Part shown: positions 18,330-27,504 of the stretch, piece after piece
How positions within the stretch are numbered: position 1 is the first letter of the stretch
Layout: the number at the start of each line of letters is the position of its first letter
NCBI GenBank assembly: GCA_017448965.1
Contig: JAFSKK010000063.1
Span: 62,001-126,000 of the forward strand
Length of the DNA stretch: 64,000 nt
Source: Bacteroidaceae bacterium
GTDB taxonomy: Bacteria; Bacteroidota; Bacteroidia; Bacteroidales; Bacteroidaceae
Direction: 5' to 3'
Position numbers and translations under genes: made by a program
The notes under the pieces: model-generated
Databases searched by the model: none
What the model was told of the DNA's origin: nothing
Seen by the model: the letters and a program-made list of their open reading frames with translations, nothing else

Positions 18330-19928
18330 ATGACTACAGCAAAGAAGGGCTACATTCAAAAGTTTACTAGTTGGTATTTCTCCAGAGAGGCATTGCCTTT
18401 TTGGGCGATTAGTGTATTGGACATATTTATCATCTTTGTGTCCTTGTCGTTGATGTATGCTTTGGTTTATGGCCCTGCTAAGCTTGTCAGCAATGGTGCC
18501 ACGGTGCTTTATACTTTAATCATGGATTTGGTTTTCTACGGTATAGGCATGCGAGTGTTCCACACCTATGCGGATGTTTCAAAAATTTTGGAATTTAAGG
18601 ATTTGTCACGCACGGCGTTCTCAACATTGTTGGGCTCCGTTTTGTGTATGGCTTTCCGTTGGGCTGTAGACTTATGTCCTTTTACAACTCAGATACCATA
18701 CCGTGTGTTTGTGTTGACATTTTTCAGCGCGACAGCAGTCTTATGGTTGTGGCGTATTGTAGCGAGAAATTTTTCCGATTTGATTCGTGATAATGTGCGT
18801 GAGGAAGTGGAATTGTTGCCCCGCCAAGAGATTGAGGTGAATATGGAGAAAATTGGCGGTTTGCTTCGGGGGAAATGTGTGCTTATCACGGGCGCTGCAG
18901 GAAGTATCGGAAGTGAAATGGTTCGTCAGATAGCCAGTTACAGTCCTAAACGGCTGATATTGATAGATCAGGCAGAGACCCCGATGCATGATGTCATGCT
19001 GGATGTCCAAAAGACATGGAGTTATCTGGATGTTCTGTTTATAGTCTCTTCCATTACCAATAAGGAGTTGATGGAGAGGATATTCGCCACGCATAAACCG
19101 AACTATGTCTTCCATGCTGCAGCATATAAGCATGTTCCGATGATGGAGGAAAATCCGAGTGTGAGCATACAAAACAACGTGGTTGGAACACGTATCTTGG
19201 CGGATTTGTCCGTCAAATATGGTGTGACGAAATTTGTGATGATTTCTACAGACAAGGCTGTCAATCCAACGAATGTGATGGGTTGTTCGAAACGTCTGTG
19301 TGAGATATATGTACAGAGTTTGAATGCGCATCTGCTCAAAGCGTCGAATACGGCAGAAACGAAAACGCAATTTGTGACGACGAGATTCGGCAATGTGTTG
19401 GGCTCTAATGGGTCTGTTATTCCATTGTTTAAGAAACAGATAGAAGAAGGTGGACCTGTCACTGTGACACACCCGGACATTATCCGTTTCTTTATGTTGA
19501 TACCAGAGGCTTGTGCGTTGGTGCTTGAGGCGGGCACGATGGGAAATGGTGGTGAGATATTTGTTTTTGACATGGGGCAGCCTGTGAAAATAGCTGATTT
19601 GGCTAGGAAAATGATTCAGAATAGTGGGCGAAGGGATGTGAAAATTAAGTATACAGGATTGCGCGGCGGAGAAAAATTGTATGAAGAGGTACTCTTTAAG
19701 GGTGAAGAGGAAGTCCCCACTGTGCATCCCAAGATTCATGTGGCGAAAGTGCGACAGTACGAATATGAAGATGTTTGTACACAATTAGATGAGTTAGAGG
19801 AATTGGCAAGGGGGGGAGATGATATGCAAATTGTACGTAAAATGAAGATGATAGTTCCCGAGTTTAAGAGTAATAATTCTAAGTATGAAAGCCTTGATCG
19901 TGAACTGGCAAATGGTAAGAATGAATGA
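18330..19928 (+). CDS. CapD/FlaA1-like membrane UDP-sugar 4,6-dehydratase, short form
   Basis: A 532-residue protein with four membrane segments in residues 25-150, then an SDR domain with GAAGSIGSE (188-196), HAAAYKHVPMME and STDKAVNPTNVMG...K. It should convert UDP-GlcNAc to the 4-keto-6-deoxy sugar. Full-length relatives (PglF, CapD) are about 590-650 residues because a second Rossmann-like domain lies between the membrane part and the SDR; here only about 35 residues separate them, so that domain is missing. It may start its own transcription unit, given the -7 boxes upstream. Confidence 0.85.
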   Translation: MTTAKKGYIQKFTSWYFSREALPFWAISVLDIFIIFVSLSLMYALVYGPAKLVSNGATVLYTLIMDLVFYGIGMRVFHTYADVSKILEFKDLSRTAFSTLLGSVLCMAFRWAVDLCPFTTQIPYRVFVLTFFSATAVLWLWRIVARNFSDLIRDNVREEVELLPRQEIEVNMEKIGGLLRGKCVLITGAAGSIGSEMVRQIASYSPKRLILIDQAETPMHDVMLDVQKTWSYLDVLFIVSSITNKELMERIFATHKPNYVFHAAAYKHVPMMEENPSVSIQNNVVGTRILADLSVKYGVTKFVMISTDKAVNPTNVMGCSKRLCEIYVQSLNAHLLKASNTAETKTQFVTTRFGNVLGSNGSVIPLFKKQIEEGGPVTVTHPDIIRFFMLIPEACALVLEAGTMGNGGEIFVFDMGQPVKIADLARKMIQNSGRRDVKIKYTGLRGGEKLYEEVLFKGEEEVPTVHPKIHVAKVRQYEYEDVCTQLDELEELARGGDDMQIVRKMKMIVPEFKSNNSKYESLDRELANGKNE

Positions 19929-19946
19929 TAATAGTAAATAATAGGT

Positions 19947-21215
19947 ATGGTAAAAAAAATTGCGGGCATATTAGTCGCGATGTTGATGGGCGCGACATCG
20001 TTTGCCCAGGATCGTAGAGACTCCACCGTTACTTTGTTTGAGGATTTGAATGTCCCTTTGGTGGAAAAAAAGCATGTGGCTAACACGAACTTTCAGGATA
20101 ACTGGTATGTCAGTTTGTATGGTGGTGTCACCTCAAACTGGGGAAGTGATTGTTCACATTCAGGTTTCTTCCGTCTGATGGGACCTGCTGCTATGTTGGC
20201 TGTTGGAAAGGAAATTACGCCTATCAGTGGTGTTCGTTTCCAAATTAACTATGTAAGAAATACGGGTGTGACAGACAACCAATTTGGTTCTGTTAGAGAC
20301 CTAAATGGAATATGGCAAGATACAGGTTTTGGCGATTTGACCCACAACCGCTATAAATGGAACTCTTATGGACTTAGCATTGATTACCTTTTGAACTTTA
20401 CCAACTTGATTTTGGGATTCCGTGAGCACCGAAAGTTTCATCTTCAGGGTGTTGTTGGTATCGGTGGCTCTGTGTCACGAAACTACACGACGGATGAGTA
20501 TGTAAATGCTATCAAGCAGATTACAGGTGATGATGATTATAACCGTCATGAGAATCAGTTGCATAACAAAGATAAGTACGATAACCGTCAGCACTCGCTC
20601 ATCTGTCTGCGTGCAGGTGTAGCTGGTACATTCATGGTCGCTCGCAATTGGAATCTTCATGTAGAGGCTGTTGGTAACCTTCTGGACAACTCTTATGATA
20701 GTAATCCGACTACCAAGAACACATGGGATGGACATACCGATTTCTTAGTGGGTGTAAGTTATCGCTTCAATAACACGGGAGGACAGGCACCTGGATTCTA
20801 TTATCCACGTCATGACATGAGTGAATATCGCAAGCGCATAACGGCTATTGAGAGTCTACGTTCACAGACCAGAAGGCGTAGGGAAGAACTGGCGGCCATG
20901 ACCGATACAATTGACGTGGATGCTCAGGTGATGTATACGTTGATTGCATTTGATGAAAATGATACTGCTATTGACCGTTTGCAGCAGACAAACATCTATA
21001 CTACGGCTTATGCTTGGGCGAAAACCCCACGTAGTATCATTTATATAACAAACAGCACAGGTGTGGACGATAAACTGTTCCGTAAAAGAGCGGCTGCCAT
21101 TCGTGACATTCTGCTTGAACGCTATGAAATACCTGCATCTAAGGTCTGGATTGTTGCTAGTGAAAAGGACATAAAACCTGTTGGAGACTATATAGAATTG
21201 ATTGTAAATGACTGA
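19947..21215 (+). CDS. OmpA-like outer-membrane protein, paralogue 2 with degenerate C-terminus
   Basis: The 422-residue protein has a signal peptide (residues 1-20, ending TSFAQ), the barrel opening FQDNWYVSLYGGV shared with its two relatives, and repeated amphipathic strands to about residue 290. A long basic helix follows (ITAIESLRSQTRRRREEL). The last 90 residues align loosely with the OmpA-like domain of the paralogues but lack the usual conserved residues. It lies 18 bp after the CapD-like gene, so it is probably co-transcribed. Confidence 0.7.
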   Translation: MVKKIAGILVAMLMGATSFAQDRRDSTVTLFEDLNVPLVEKKHVANTNFQDNWYVSLYGGVTSNWGSDCSHSGFFRLMGPAAMLAVGKEITPISGVRFQINYVRNTGVTDNQFGSVRDLNGIWQDTGFGDLTHNRYKWNSYGLSIDYLLNFTNLILGFREHRKFHLQGVVGIGGSVSRNYTTDEYVNAIKQITGDDDYNRHENQLHNKDKYDNRQHSLICLRAGVAGTFMVARNWNLHVEAVGNLLDNSYDSNPTTKNTWDGHTDFLVGVSYRFNNTGGQAPGFYYPRHDMSEYRKRITAIESLRSQTRRRREELAAMTDTIDVDAQVMYTLIAFDENDTAIDRLQQTNIYTTAYAWAKTPRSIIYITNSTGVDDKLFRKRAAAIRDILLERYEIPASKVWIVASEKDIKPVGDYIELIVND

Positions 21216-21263
21216 TGTTGTTGTAAAGAAACAGAGGTAATACATATTGTTTATTAGGATACA

Positions 21264-22592
21264 ATGAAAAAAGTTTATATATTCATGATGGTCATGCTGA
21301 TAAGCGGTTCAGCATTTGGACAAGGCTATCAAGTGGTTGATTCACTTTCTAGTCGTACAAAGTTGGATCAAGATAGTTTGTACTATGATGACTGGGCTTA
21401 TCTGGATGATTATCATTTCTGGGATAATATTTTTATTTCAGGACAAATAGGTGTGAGTCACTCCATGTCAGAAAATACCCGTTTCGGTAATTTCTTTGGC
21501 AATGAGCGTTTAAGCTTCAATATTGGTGTGGGAAAGTGGTTTTATCCATCGTTCGGAATGCGCATTACAGCAGGCCTTCATCCTCAGGTTGGTCGTGCAG
21601 AGTGGAGTATCAGTGAGGCTTATCCAGAAACGTTTGGTAATTATACCTACAACATGTTCTCTGGTTATGTTGATGGACTTGTTAACCTGACGAACGTGGT
21701 TTTGAAGTATAAGGAAGACCGAATGTTCAACTTGGTTGCACTCTTTGGTTTTGGCTACAATCATACATTTGGTTTTGACAAGGAGAAGTGTGCCATCATG
21801 AGTGCCGGTCTGGATGCAAATCATAAACCTCGATATAATAATCCTGAGGCTGGCGAAAGGATTATGGGCTATGATGTGGACACTCGTCCAGGCAACTACT
21901 TTGCGGCTCACGTGGGTTTACAAGGTCGTTGGAAAGTGAGTGCCGCATGGGATATTGTTGGCGAAGTTACATTTAATGGTACGGACGATAAGTATAATGG
22001 TCATGAGTACGACCGTGTGTACGATACCTATTTTGATGTGTTGGTGGGTGCACAGTTCCACTTCAAAGACTGCCACGGACGTCGTCGTTTCCACTATGTG
22101 AAGAACCTGAATGCTGCGGTGATTGAGCGTTTGGAGAGAATGAGAAGTGATGAGAACGAACGACTTGCAGAGGCAAACATGGCTGTTCCAGAAATCTTTG
22201 AAAAGCTTAAGTTCAACGAGGCTTTGCAGACCACGGTGTCTTTCTATGTGGACCGATATTACATCACCGACGCACAAAAGAAGAATGTGAAGAGTGTGGC
22301 GACTTTCCTTGCCACTCACCCTGATATCAATTTGGTTGTCACTGGATATGCTGACATCGAAACAGCTTATCCTGCATACAACCTTCGTCTTTCTCAGAAG
22401 CGCGCACAAGCTGTATATGATATGTTGGTTAATGAATTCCATGTTCCAACCAATCGTCTTCGTATTGATTACAAGGGTGATACCGTGCAGCCCTATACTT
22501 CTGTGAACGAATGGAACCGTGCCGTTATCTTCTTCCTTGACCGTAATGGCGGAAAGAGCCAAGTTCTTGAATCAGAAACACCCAATGAATAA
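21264..22592 (+). CDS. OmpA-like outer-membrane protein, paralogue 3
   Basis: A 442-residue protein with a signal peptide (residues 1-19, SAFGQ) and a barrel of about 250 residues beginning WDNIFISGQIGVSHS. The OmpA C-terminal domain spans roughly residues 320-432 (VSFYVDRYYITDAQKKNVKS, NLRLSQKRAQAVYDML). It has the best-preserved OmpA domain of the three. The stop overlaps or nearly touches the next gene. Confidence 0.78.
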   Translation: MKKVYIFMMVMLISGSAFGQGYQVVDSLSSRTKLDQDSLYYDDWAYLDDYHFWDNIFISGQIGVSHSMSENTRFGNFFGNERLSFNIGVGKWFYPSFGMRITAGLHPQVGRAEWSISEAYPETFGNYTYNMFSGYVDGLVNLTNVVLKYKEDRMFNLVALFGFGYNHTFGFDKEKCAIMSAGLDANHKPRYNNPEAGERIMGYDVDTRPGNYFAAHVGLQGRWKVSAAWDIVGEVTFNGTDDKYNGHEYDRVYDTYFDVLVGAQFHFKDCHGRRRFHYVKNLNAAVIERLERMRSDENERLAEANMAVPEIFEKLKFNEALQTTVSFYVDRYYITDAQKKNVKSVATFLATHPDINLVVTGYADIETAYPAYNLRLSQKRAQAVYDMLVNEFHVPTNRLRIDYKGDTVQPYTSVNEWNRAVIFFLDRNGGKSQVLESETPNE

Positions 22593-22593
22593 A

Positions 22594-23355
22594 ATGAAGA
22601 AAGTCTTATTTTTCGCATTAGTTATGATGACCTCAGTGTGCATGTTTGCACAGAATGAGGGTGATGTTGTTATTCCCGATGGTCAGACTTCCATTCCAGA
22701 CTCTGCTTATTATAAGAGTATGGAAATGACATCGTTGACGGTGCCTGCATCGGTGGAGAGCATCGGTAACAACGTGATAGACCATTGTTTCAGATTGGTT
22801 TACATCAATGTGGATGCTGCCAATCCAACTTTCAAGTCGGTGGGCGGAGTCGTCTATTCAAAAGATGGCAAGACGTTGGTGTTGTGTCCTCCTGGTAAGA
22901 CGGGCGAGTTTGTCATTCCATCCCAAGTGACAGCCATTGCTCCTTATGCTTTCCGTACATGTAAGAAGTTGACATCCATTGTCTTGCCAGAAGGTATCAC
23001 GGAGATCCCCGACGGAGCATTCATGGGCTGCTGGGGTCTTGAGAAGGTGAACTTGCCACAAGGTTTAAAGCGCATTGGTAAGCATGCTTTCGATGGAACA
23101 ATCGTGCAGAAGATGAATATGCCGACAACAATGGAATTTATTGATGATGAGGCATTTGTCAATACGAGTCTTGTTGAGGTGAATCTTCGTGTCACTGAAC
23201 CATTCGAGTTGGGAGAGAATGTCTTTGGCGAAATTCAGGTCACTCGTCTGAACGTTCCTACGGCAGGTCTTCAAAACTTTAAGAAGCACCCCAAGTGGGG
23301 CAAGTTTGGTCGCATCACCCCAACCCATAGTTATTGGACAGTGAAACTGCCATAA
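22594..23355 (+). CDS. BspA-like leucine-rich-repeat secreted protein
   Basis: About 253 residues with a signal peptide (MKKVLFFALVMMTSVCMFAQ) and four or five TpLRR/LRR_5 repeats, recognisable from LTSIVLPEGITEIPDGAF and the related LEKVNLPQGLKRIGKHAF. Such proteins are surface or periplasmic and often bind host matrix or partner proteins. An in-frame ATG at 22585 would overlap the upstream gene by eight bases; 22594 gives the cleaner signal peptide. A strong terminator follows. Confidence 0.75.
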   Translation: MKKVLFFALVMMTSVCMFAQNEGDVVIPDGQTSIPDSAYYKSMEMTSLTVPASVESIGNNVIDHCFRLVYINVDAANPTFKSVGGVVYSKDGKTLVLCPPGKTGEFVIPSQVTAIAPYAFRTCKKLTSIVLPEGITEIPDGAFMGCWGLEKVNLPQGLKRIGKHAFDGTIVQKMNMPTTMEFIDDEAFVNTSLVEVNLRVTEPFELGENVFGEIQVTRLNVPTAGLQNFKKHPKWGKFGRITPTHSYWTVKLP

Positions 23356-23393
23356 AGGCGATCTCATAAAAAGACTGATATATTCAAATAATG

Positions 23394-23435
23394 AAGGAGG
23401 GCAACCCGCTCAGTGTGGGTTGCCCTCCTTTTTTT
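23394..23435. terminator. Intrinsic terminator between convergent genes
   Basis: Perfect 14-bp arms AAGGAGGGCAACCC (23394-23407) and GGGTTGCCCTCCTT (23417-23430) with a 9-base loop are followed by a T run to 23435. It ends the capsule/OMP unit on the + strand. It is close enough to the stop of the convergent upxY-like gene to serve both. Confidence 0.9.
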
Positions 23436-23985
23436 ATTTGATGATCCTCACATATTGTGGCTCAATGTGGGTGCCCAGTGCACCAAGCATCTCGAAGTTG
23501 ATGAGGAACATACGTTTGGCACGGCCTTTGGCTTTCAAGAGAGTGCCTTCATAACCGTCAAACAGACCACCGACGATGCGCACTCTGTCACCCTTGTGCA
23601 GTTCTACCTCTTCAGGATGGAAATAGGTGATGTCATTCTTCATCTTTGTGGACGATTCGATGAATCGTTCCATCTCGCGGGTGGGCACTTGCAAGATTTT
23701 ATACTTACCCTCCATCTTCTTATAGGCGTAAGTGATGAACGTGTGCGTGTTGCGGATGGCGTTCAGTTGGCGGAATGGAGCAAAGGCAAACAGCGTGTTG
23801 GGAATCAGGGGGCGTTCCACGATGGTCTTTTTCCCGTGGACGGTCATATCGTTCTGTACCATAGGGCAGAACGTGCGCACCCCTGCTGTTTCTAGCACGT
23901 CTATGGCCTTCTTCTCTTTACGGCTGGCTTTCAGTGCGAACCATTGTGGTTCCTCTGCTATTCGTTGTTCGGTTCTTCCTTCCAT
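23434..23985 (-). CDS. UpxY-like NusG-family transcription antiterminator
   Basis: A 183-residue protein with an N-terminal NGN domain (PQWFALKASRKEKKAIDVL and FCPMV) and a C-terminal KOW motif (LHKGDRVRIVGGLFDGYEG). UpxY proteins of Bacteroidota load on RNA polymerase and prevent early termination in the capsule operon they precede. Here the gene is not at the head of an operon: it is convergent with the capsule genes and divergent from a GH106-like gene. Its target could be this locus or another. Transcription should start at the palindromic promoter at 24019-24063. Confidence 0.85.
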   Translation of the reverse strand: MEGRTEQRIAEEPQWFALKASRKEKKAIDVLETAGVRTFCPMVQNDMTVHGKKTIVERPLIPNTLFAFAPFRQLNAIRNTHTFITYAYKKMEGKYKILQVPTREMERFIESSTKMKNDITYFHPEEVELHKGDRVRIVGGLFDGYEGTLLKAKGRAKRMFLINFEMLGALGTHIEPQYVRIIK

Positions 23986-24018
23986 CGCTTCATTTACAGG
24001 CTAACCTGATATAAAAAC

Positions 24019-24063
24019 GGTGCAAAGTTAGTGAAAAAAACAATTTTTCGCTAACTTTGCACC
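24019..24063. promoter_or_regulatory. Palindromic divergent promoter (upxY-like / GH106-like)
   Basis: 13-bp perfect arms GGTGCAAAGTTAG (24019-24031) and CTAACTTTGCACC (24051-24063) continue inward as GAAAAA/TTTTTC, with only one mismatched pair. Each arm contains the -7 box TAACTTTG for its own direction (+: 24052-24059; -: 24023-24030). Both genes would start from mirror-image sites in the same 45 bp. Confidence 0.7.
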
Positions 24064-24078
24064 ATAAACCTATCCGAA

Positions 24079-26535
24079 ATGAAGAAACTAACTGATTATT
24101 CGTGGAGGGTGAAGGCCCTTCTTCCACTTTATCTTACTTGCTTATTCAGCCTGAGCGTCCATGCTCAGCAGTGGCTTCCCATTCCGCAGGAAGCAAAGCC
24201 ATACACCCGTTGGTGGTGGTTGGGCAGTGCTGTCGATTCGGCAGGTTTGGATTATCATCTCTCAGAGTTTGCCAAAGTCGGTATTGGTGGTGTGGAGATT
24301 ACCCCTATCTATGGAGTGCAGGGCAACGATACCAATGACATCTCTTATCTTTCTCCCCTATGGATGCACATGCTGAAGTATGTGGAGACCCGTGGCTCGG
24401 AGTTGGGCATCGAGACCAACATGGCAACGGGAACGGGTTGGCCGTTTGGTGGTCCCTTGGTGTCGAAGGAAGATGCTGCTTGTAGGCTTGTGTTCGATGC
24501 CAATGGTGAAGCAAGTGTGGGTCGTACAGGCCAGAAGGTGAAACGTGCGGCTCCTGGTGGTGAAGGTTTTGTGATAGACCACTTCGACAAAGGAGCTGTG
24601 TCTCGTTACTTCGAGCGTTTCGACACCGCTTTTGCCAATCAGAATGTGCCATTTCCATCCGTCATGTTTAACGACTCCTACGAGGTGTATGGTGCCGATT
24701 GGACGCCTCGTCTCTACGAAGAGTTTCAGCAGCGGAGAGGCTACGATTTGAAGCCTTTCACATCTATATTAAATAAGAAAGACTCCCTCCGTACTGATGC
24801 CGACCGACGCATCATCAGCGATTACCGTGAGACTTTGGGTGAGTTGCTTCTGGAGAACTTCACCATGCAATGGACAGATTGGGCGCATCGTCACGGAAGT
24901 ATCACTCGCAATCAGGCGCATGGCAGTCCTGCCAACCTGCTCGACATCTATGCCGCTGTTGATATTCCTGAGTGTGAGGGTTTTGGACTGTCCGACTTCG
25001 GCATTCGCGGTCTTCGCACCGACCCTGGTTTCACCAAGAAGAACGACTCCGACATCTCCATGCTGAAGTACGCCTCTTCGGCAGCCCATGTTGCTGGCAA
25101 GCCGTTCACCTCTTCAGAGACTTTCACGTGGCTCACCGAGCATTTCCGTACTTCTCTCTCTCAATGTAAGCCCGACCTCGACCTCATGTTCCTGTCGGGT
25201 GTCAACCACGTTGTTTTCCACGGTTCCTGCTATTCACCCAAGGATGAGCCGTGGCCAGGGTGGCGGTTCTATGCCAGCGTGGATATGACCCCTTACAACC
25301 CGCAATGGGATGCGATGCCTGCCTTCTGTCAGTATATCGCCCGTTCGCAGGCCTTTCTGCAATGGGGGGAACCCGACAACGACTTCCTTGTCTATCTGCC
25401 GTTCTATGATATGATTTATGAGCAGCCGGGCACCATCGCACTTTTCGATATCCACAGCATGGATAAGCGGGCACCGAAGTTCATTCAGACCATTCAGCGC
25501 ATCATTCAGGGGGGGTATGATGTTGATTACATCTCCGACCGCTATCTTCTCACCGACGCTTTCCGTCGCTACGATGCCATCATCGTGCCCGATGTGCGCT
25601 TCATGCCTGTTGCCACGCTCAACCGTCTTCGTGCCATTGCCGATCAGGGCACCCGTGTCATCTTTGTCGGCAACTATCCGCAAAGTGTGCCTGGCTATGG
25701 CCGTCTCGACACGGAGCAACCGCTCTTCGATGCCGCTTTGGCAGCGCTGAAGGAGAAAGCCATTCTTGCCAAAGACTACAGTGAGGCTCTTGCTCAGGCA
25801 GGTGGAACGATAGAACCCATGCGTCTGGATGCAGGTCTCTCCTGTATCCGCCGCAGCAACCCTGAGGGGCACCATTACTTCATCTCCAACCTCACGCCCA
25901 ACGACGTTGATCAATATGTCAAGGTGGGTGTGGAGTTTGCTACTGCCGAGTTTTATAATCCCATGACGGGTGCTGTCACTCGCCCCGATGTGCACAATGA
26001 TAGCATTCGTCTCCAACTCTCCAGCGGTGAAAGCGTCATCCTCAGAACTTATCAAGCCGTAGCCGCTCATGCGGAGACTCCCCAGCATCCCTATCGAAAC
26101 ACCATCCTCCATCAGCAGGAACTTCGCTTCAAGGAGCTCACTCATCCGAAGGAACGTGATGCCGATTTCCATCGACGCTACACCGCTAATTTCTCCCTTC
26201 AGCATATCGATGGCACTCGCCTGATGCTCGATCTTGGCGATGTGCGTGAATCAGCCCGTGTCGTTCTTAACGGACAGGAAGTTGCGACGCTGTTTGCCGT
26301 CCCTTTCCGTTGCGACATCACTCCTTATATCAAGAAGGGCAAGAATAAACTCCAGATTTATGTCACTAACCTGTCTGCCAACCGCATCGCACAGATGGAC
26401 CGCGATGGGGTGGAGTGGCGTAAGTTCAAGGAAATCAATGTCGTTGATCTCAACTACAAGAAAACCCACTATGATGCATGGGAACCTGTTCCCTCAGGGT
26501 TGAACAGCGAGGTCAAACTCATGCAGGTCAGGTAA
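24079..26535 (+). CDS. GH106-like glycoside hydrolase (alpha-L-rhamnosidase type)
   Basis: The 818-residue secreted enzyme has a signal peptide (ending VHAQ near residue 30) and the GH106 opening RWWWLGSAVD with GIGGVEITPIYGVQG. Further on are GTGWPFGGP, FNDSYEVYGADWTP (a candidate acid in the family), HGSPANLLDIYAAVDIPE and a C-terminal beta-sandwich with LMLDLGDVRESARVVLNGQEV. GH106 members cleave terminal rhamnose from pectins and other plant glycans. It is shorter than the roughly 1100-residue BT0986-type enzymes, so the exact substrate is unsure. Base composition rises compared with the capsule genes. Confidence 0.8.
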   Translation: MKKLTDYSWRVKALLPLYLTCLFSLSVHAQQWLPIPQEAKPYTRWWWLGSAVDSAGLDYHLSEFAKVGIGGVEITPIYGVQGNDTNDISYLSPLWMHMLKYVETRGSELGIETNMATGTGWPFGGPLVSKEDAACRLVFDANGEASVGRTGQKVKRAAPGGEGFVIDHFDKGAVSRYFERFDTAFANQNVPFPSVMFNDSYEVYGADWTPRLYEEFQQRRGYDLKPFTSILNKKDSLRTDADRRIISDYRETLGELLLENFTMQWTDWAHRHGSITRNQAHGSPANLLDIYAAVDIPECEGFGLSDFGIRGLRTDPGFTKKNDSDISMLKYASSAAHVAGKPFTSSETFTWLTEHFRTSLSQCKPDLDLMFLSGVNHVVFHGSCYSPKDEPWPGWRFYASVDMTPYNPQWDAMPAFCQYIARSQAFLQWGEPDNDFLVYLPFYDMIYEQPGTIALFDIHSMDKRAPKFIQTIQRIIQGGYDVDYISDRYLLTDAFRRYDAIIVPDVRFMPVATLNRLRAIADQGTRVIFVGNYPQSVPGYGRLDTEQPLFDAALAALKEKAILAKDYSEALAQAGGTIEPMRLDAGLSCIRRSNPEGHHYFISNLTPNDVDQYVKVGVEFATAEFYNPMTGAVTRPDVHNDSIRLQLSSGESVILRTYQAVAAHAETPQHPYRNTILHQQELRFKELTHPKERDADFHRRYTANFSLQHIDGTRLMLDLGDVRESARVVLNGQEVATLFAVPFRCDITPYIKKGKNKLQIYVTNLSANRIAQMDRDGVEWRKFKEINVVDLNYKKTHYDAWEPVPSGLNSEVKLMQVR

Positions 26536-26546
26536 TTGCCGTTCCC

Positions 26547-27494
26547 TTACAGCAGGAAGGTGACCAGCAGAGGAATGGAAATCATCGAGAGTAGGGTGGT
26601 GATGAAAGTCACCTCGGTAATGAGGGTGGTGTCCTTGCCGTGACGCAGGCAAAGGATGGTGCCGTATGTGGCGACGGGCATGGCGATGACCACGGTGTTG
26701 ATGCCTACGACGAAGGGAGTGAACACAGCGATGCTTGGGACGAAAGTCTCAAGCATTTTTTCTAAGGCGGTGCACAGAAAGTGGATGGCAAGGGGGAGCA
26801 CTGCGAGCCGCATGAGGGTGGTGGCATAGACGCTACCGTTGCCCAGCATGGCACGCAGGGGCAGGTTGGACATCGACGAGCCGATGATGAGCAGGGCGGC
26901 AGGCACGGTGATGTTGCCAATCATGGTGAGTGGCTGGCTGATGAACGTGGGAATATCTTTGATTCCCAGTGCCACGATGAGCATGGTCAGGTAGGCGGAC
27001 AGCATCGGTGTGCTCCAGAGAACTTTCTTCTGAAACTTCGGTCCATTGACGGTCTTCCCAGTGATGAGGATGGTGCCGATGGTGAAGACGGCGAAGGTGT
27101 TGACCACATTGAGCACGGCTGCGTAGAAGACGGCTTCGTGGCCGAAGATGCTGGCGACGATGGGGTAGCCCATGAAGCCGACATTACCAAACATCAGTGC
27201 AAACCCGATGGGACCTTCATCGTCTTTTTTCTTGGTGAGGAAACGGGGCAGCAGCAGCGCCACGCCTGTCAAGATGAGGTAGGTGATGATGCTGATGGTC
27301 AGTAGGGGTAGGATATAGCGGCGGTCAGGCAGTTCGCCCGTCATGGCCGACGAGAGAATCAGCGCTGGGCAGGTGATGTCGATGACTAACTTGGAGAGCC
27401 GCTTGTCGAATGTGCCCCCCATATATTCGTTTTTGCCAGCGATGTAGCCCACCACCACGATGGCAAAGAGTGTTAGCATTACTTGTGCAATCAT
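26547..27494 (-). CDS. AEC-family transporter
   Basis: A 315-residue membrane protein with about ten hydrophobic segments. It matches the auxin-efflux-carrier family through FDKRLSKLVIDITCPALILSS in the first third and VGFMGYPI in the middle, with inverted-repeat topology. Bacterial AEC proteins move small organic acids such as malate. It ends 11 bp from the convergent GH106-like gene and begins next to a family A repeat. Confidence 0.85.
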   Translation of the reverse strand: MIAQVMLTLFAIVVVGYIAGKNEYMGGTFDKRLSKLVIDITCPALILSSAMTGELPDRRYILPLLTISIITYLILTGVALLLPRFLTKKKDDEGPIGFALMFGNVGFMGYPIVASIFGHEAVFYAAVLNVVNTFAVFTIGTILITGKTVNGPKFQKKVLWSTPMLSAYLTMLIVALGIKDIPTFISQPLTMIGNITVPAALLIIGSSMSNLPLRAMLGNGSVYATTLMRLAVLPLAIHFLCTALEKMLETFVPSIAVFTPFVVGINTVVIAMPVATYGTILCLRHGKDTTLITEVTFITTLLSMISIPLLVTFLL

Positions 27495-27504
27495 TTCGTT
27501 TTAT

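Noticed and set aside
18741-19784. A 347-codon open frame on the minus strand opposite the CapD-like gene
   Set aside because: It is antisense to a well-supported enzyme gene, has His/Thr-rich composition without any domain, and lacks a promoter.
25234-26205. A 323-codon minus-strand frame opposite the GH106-like gene
   Set aside because: It mirrors the codon use of the sense gene and shows no recognisable motif.
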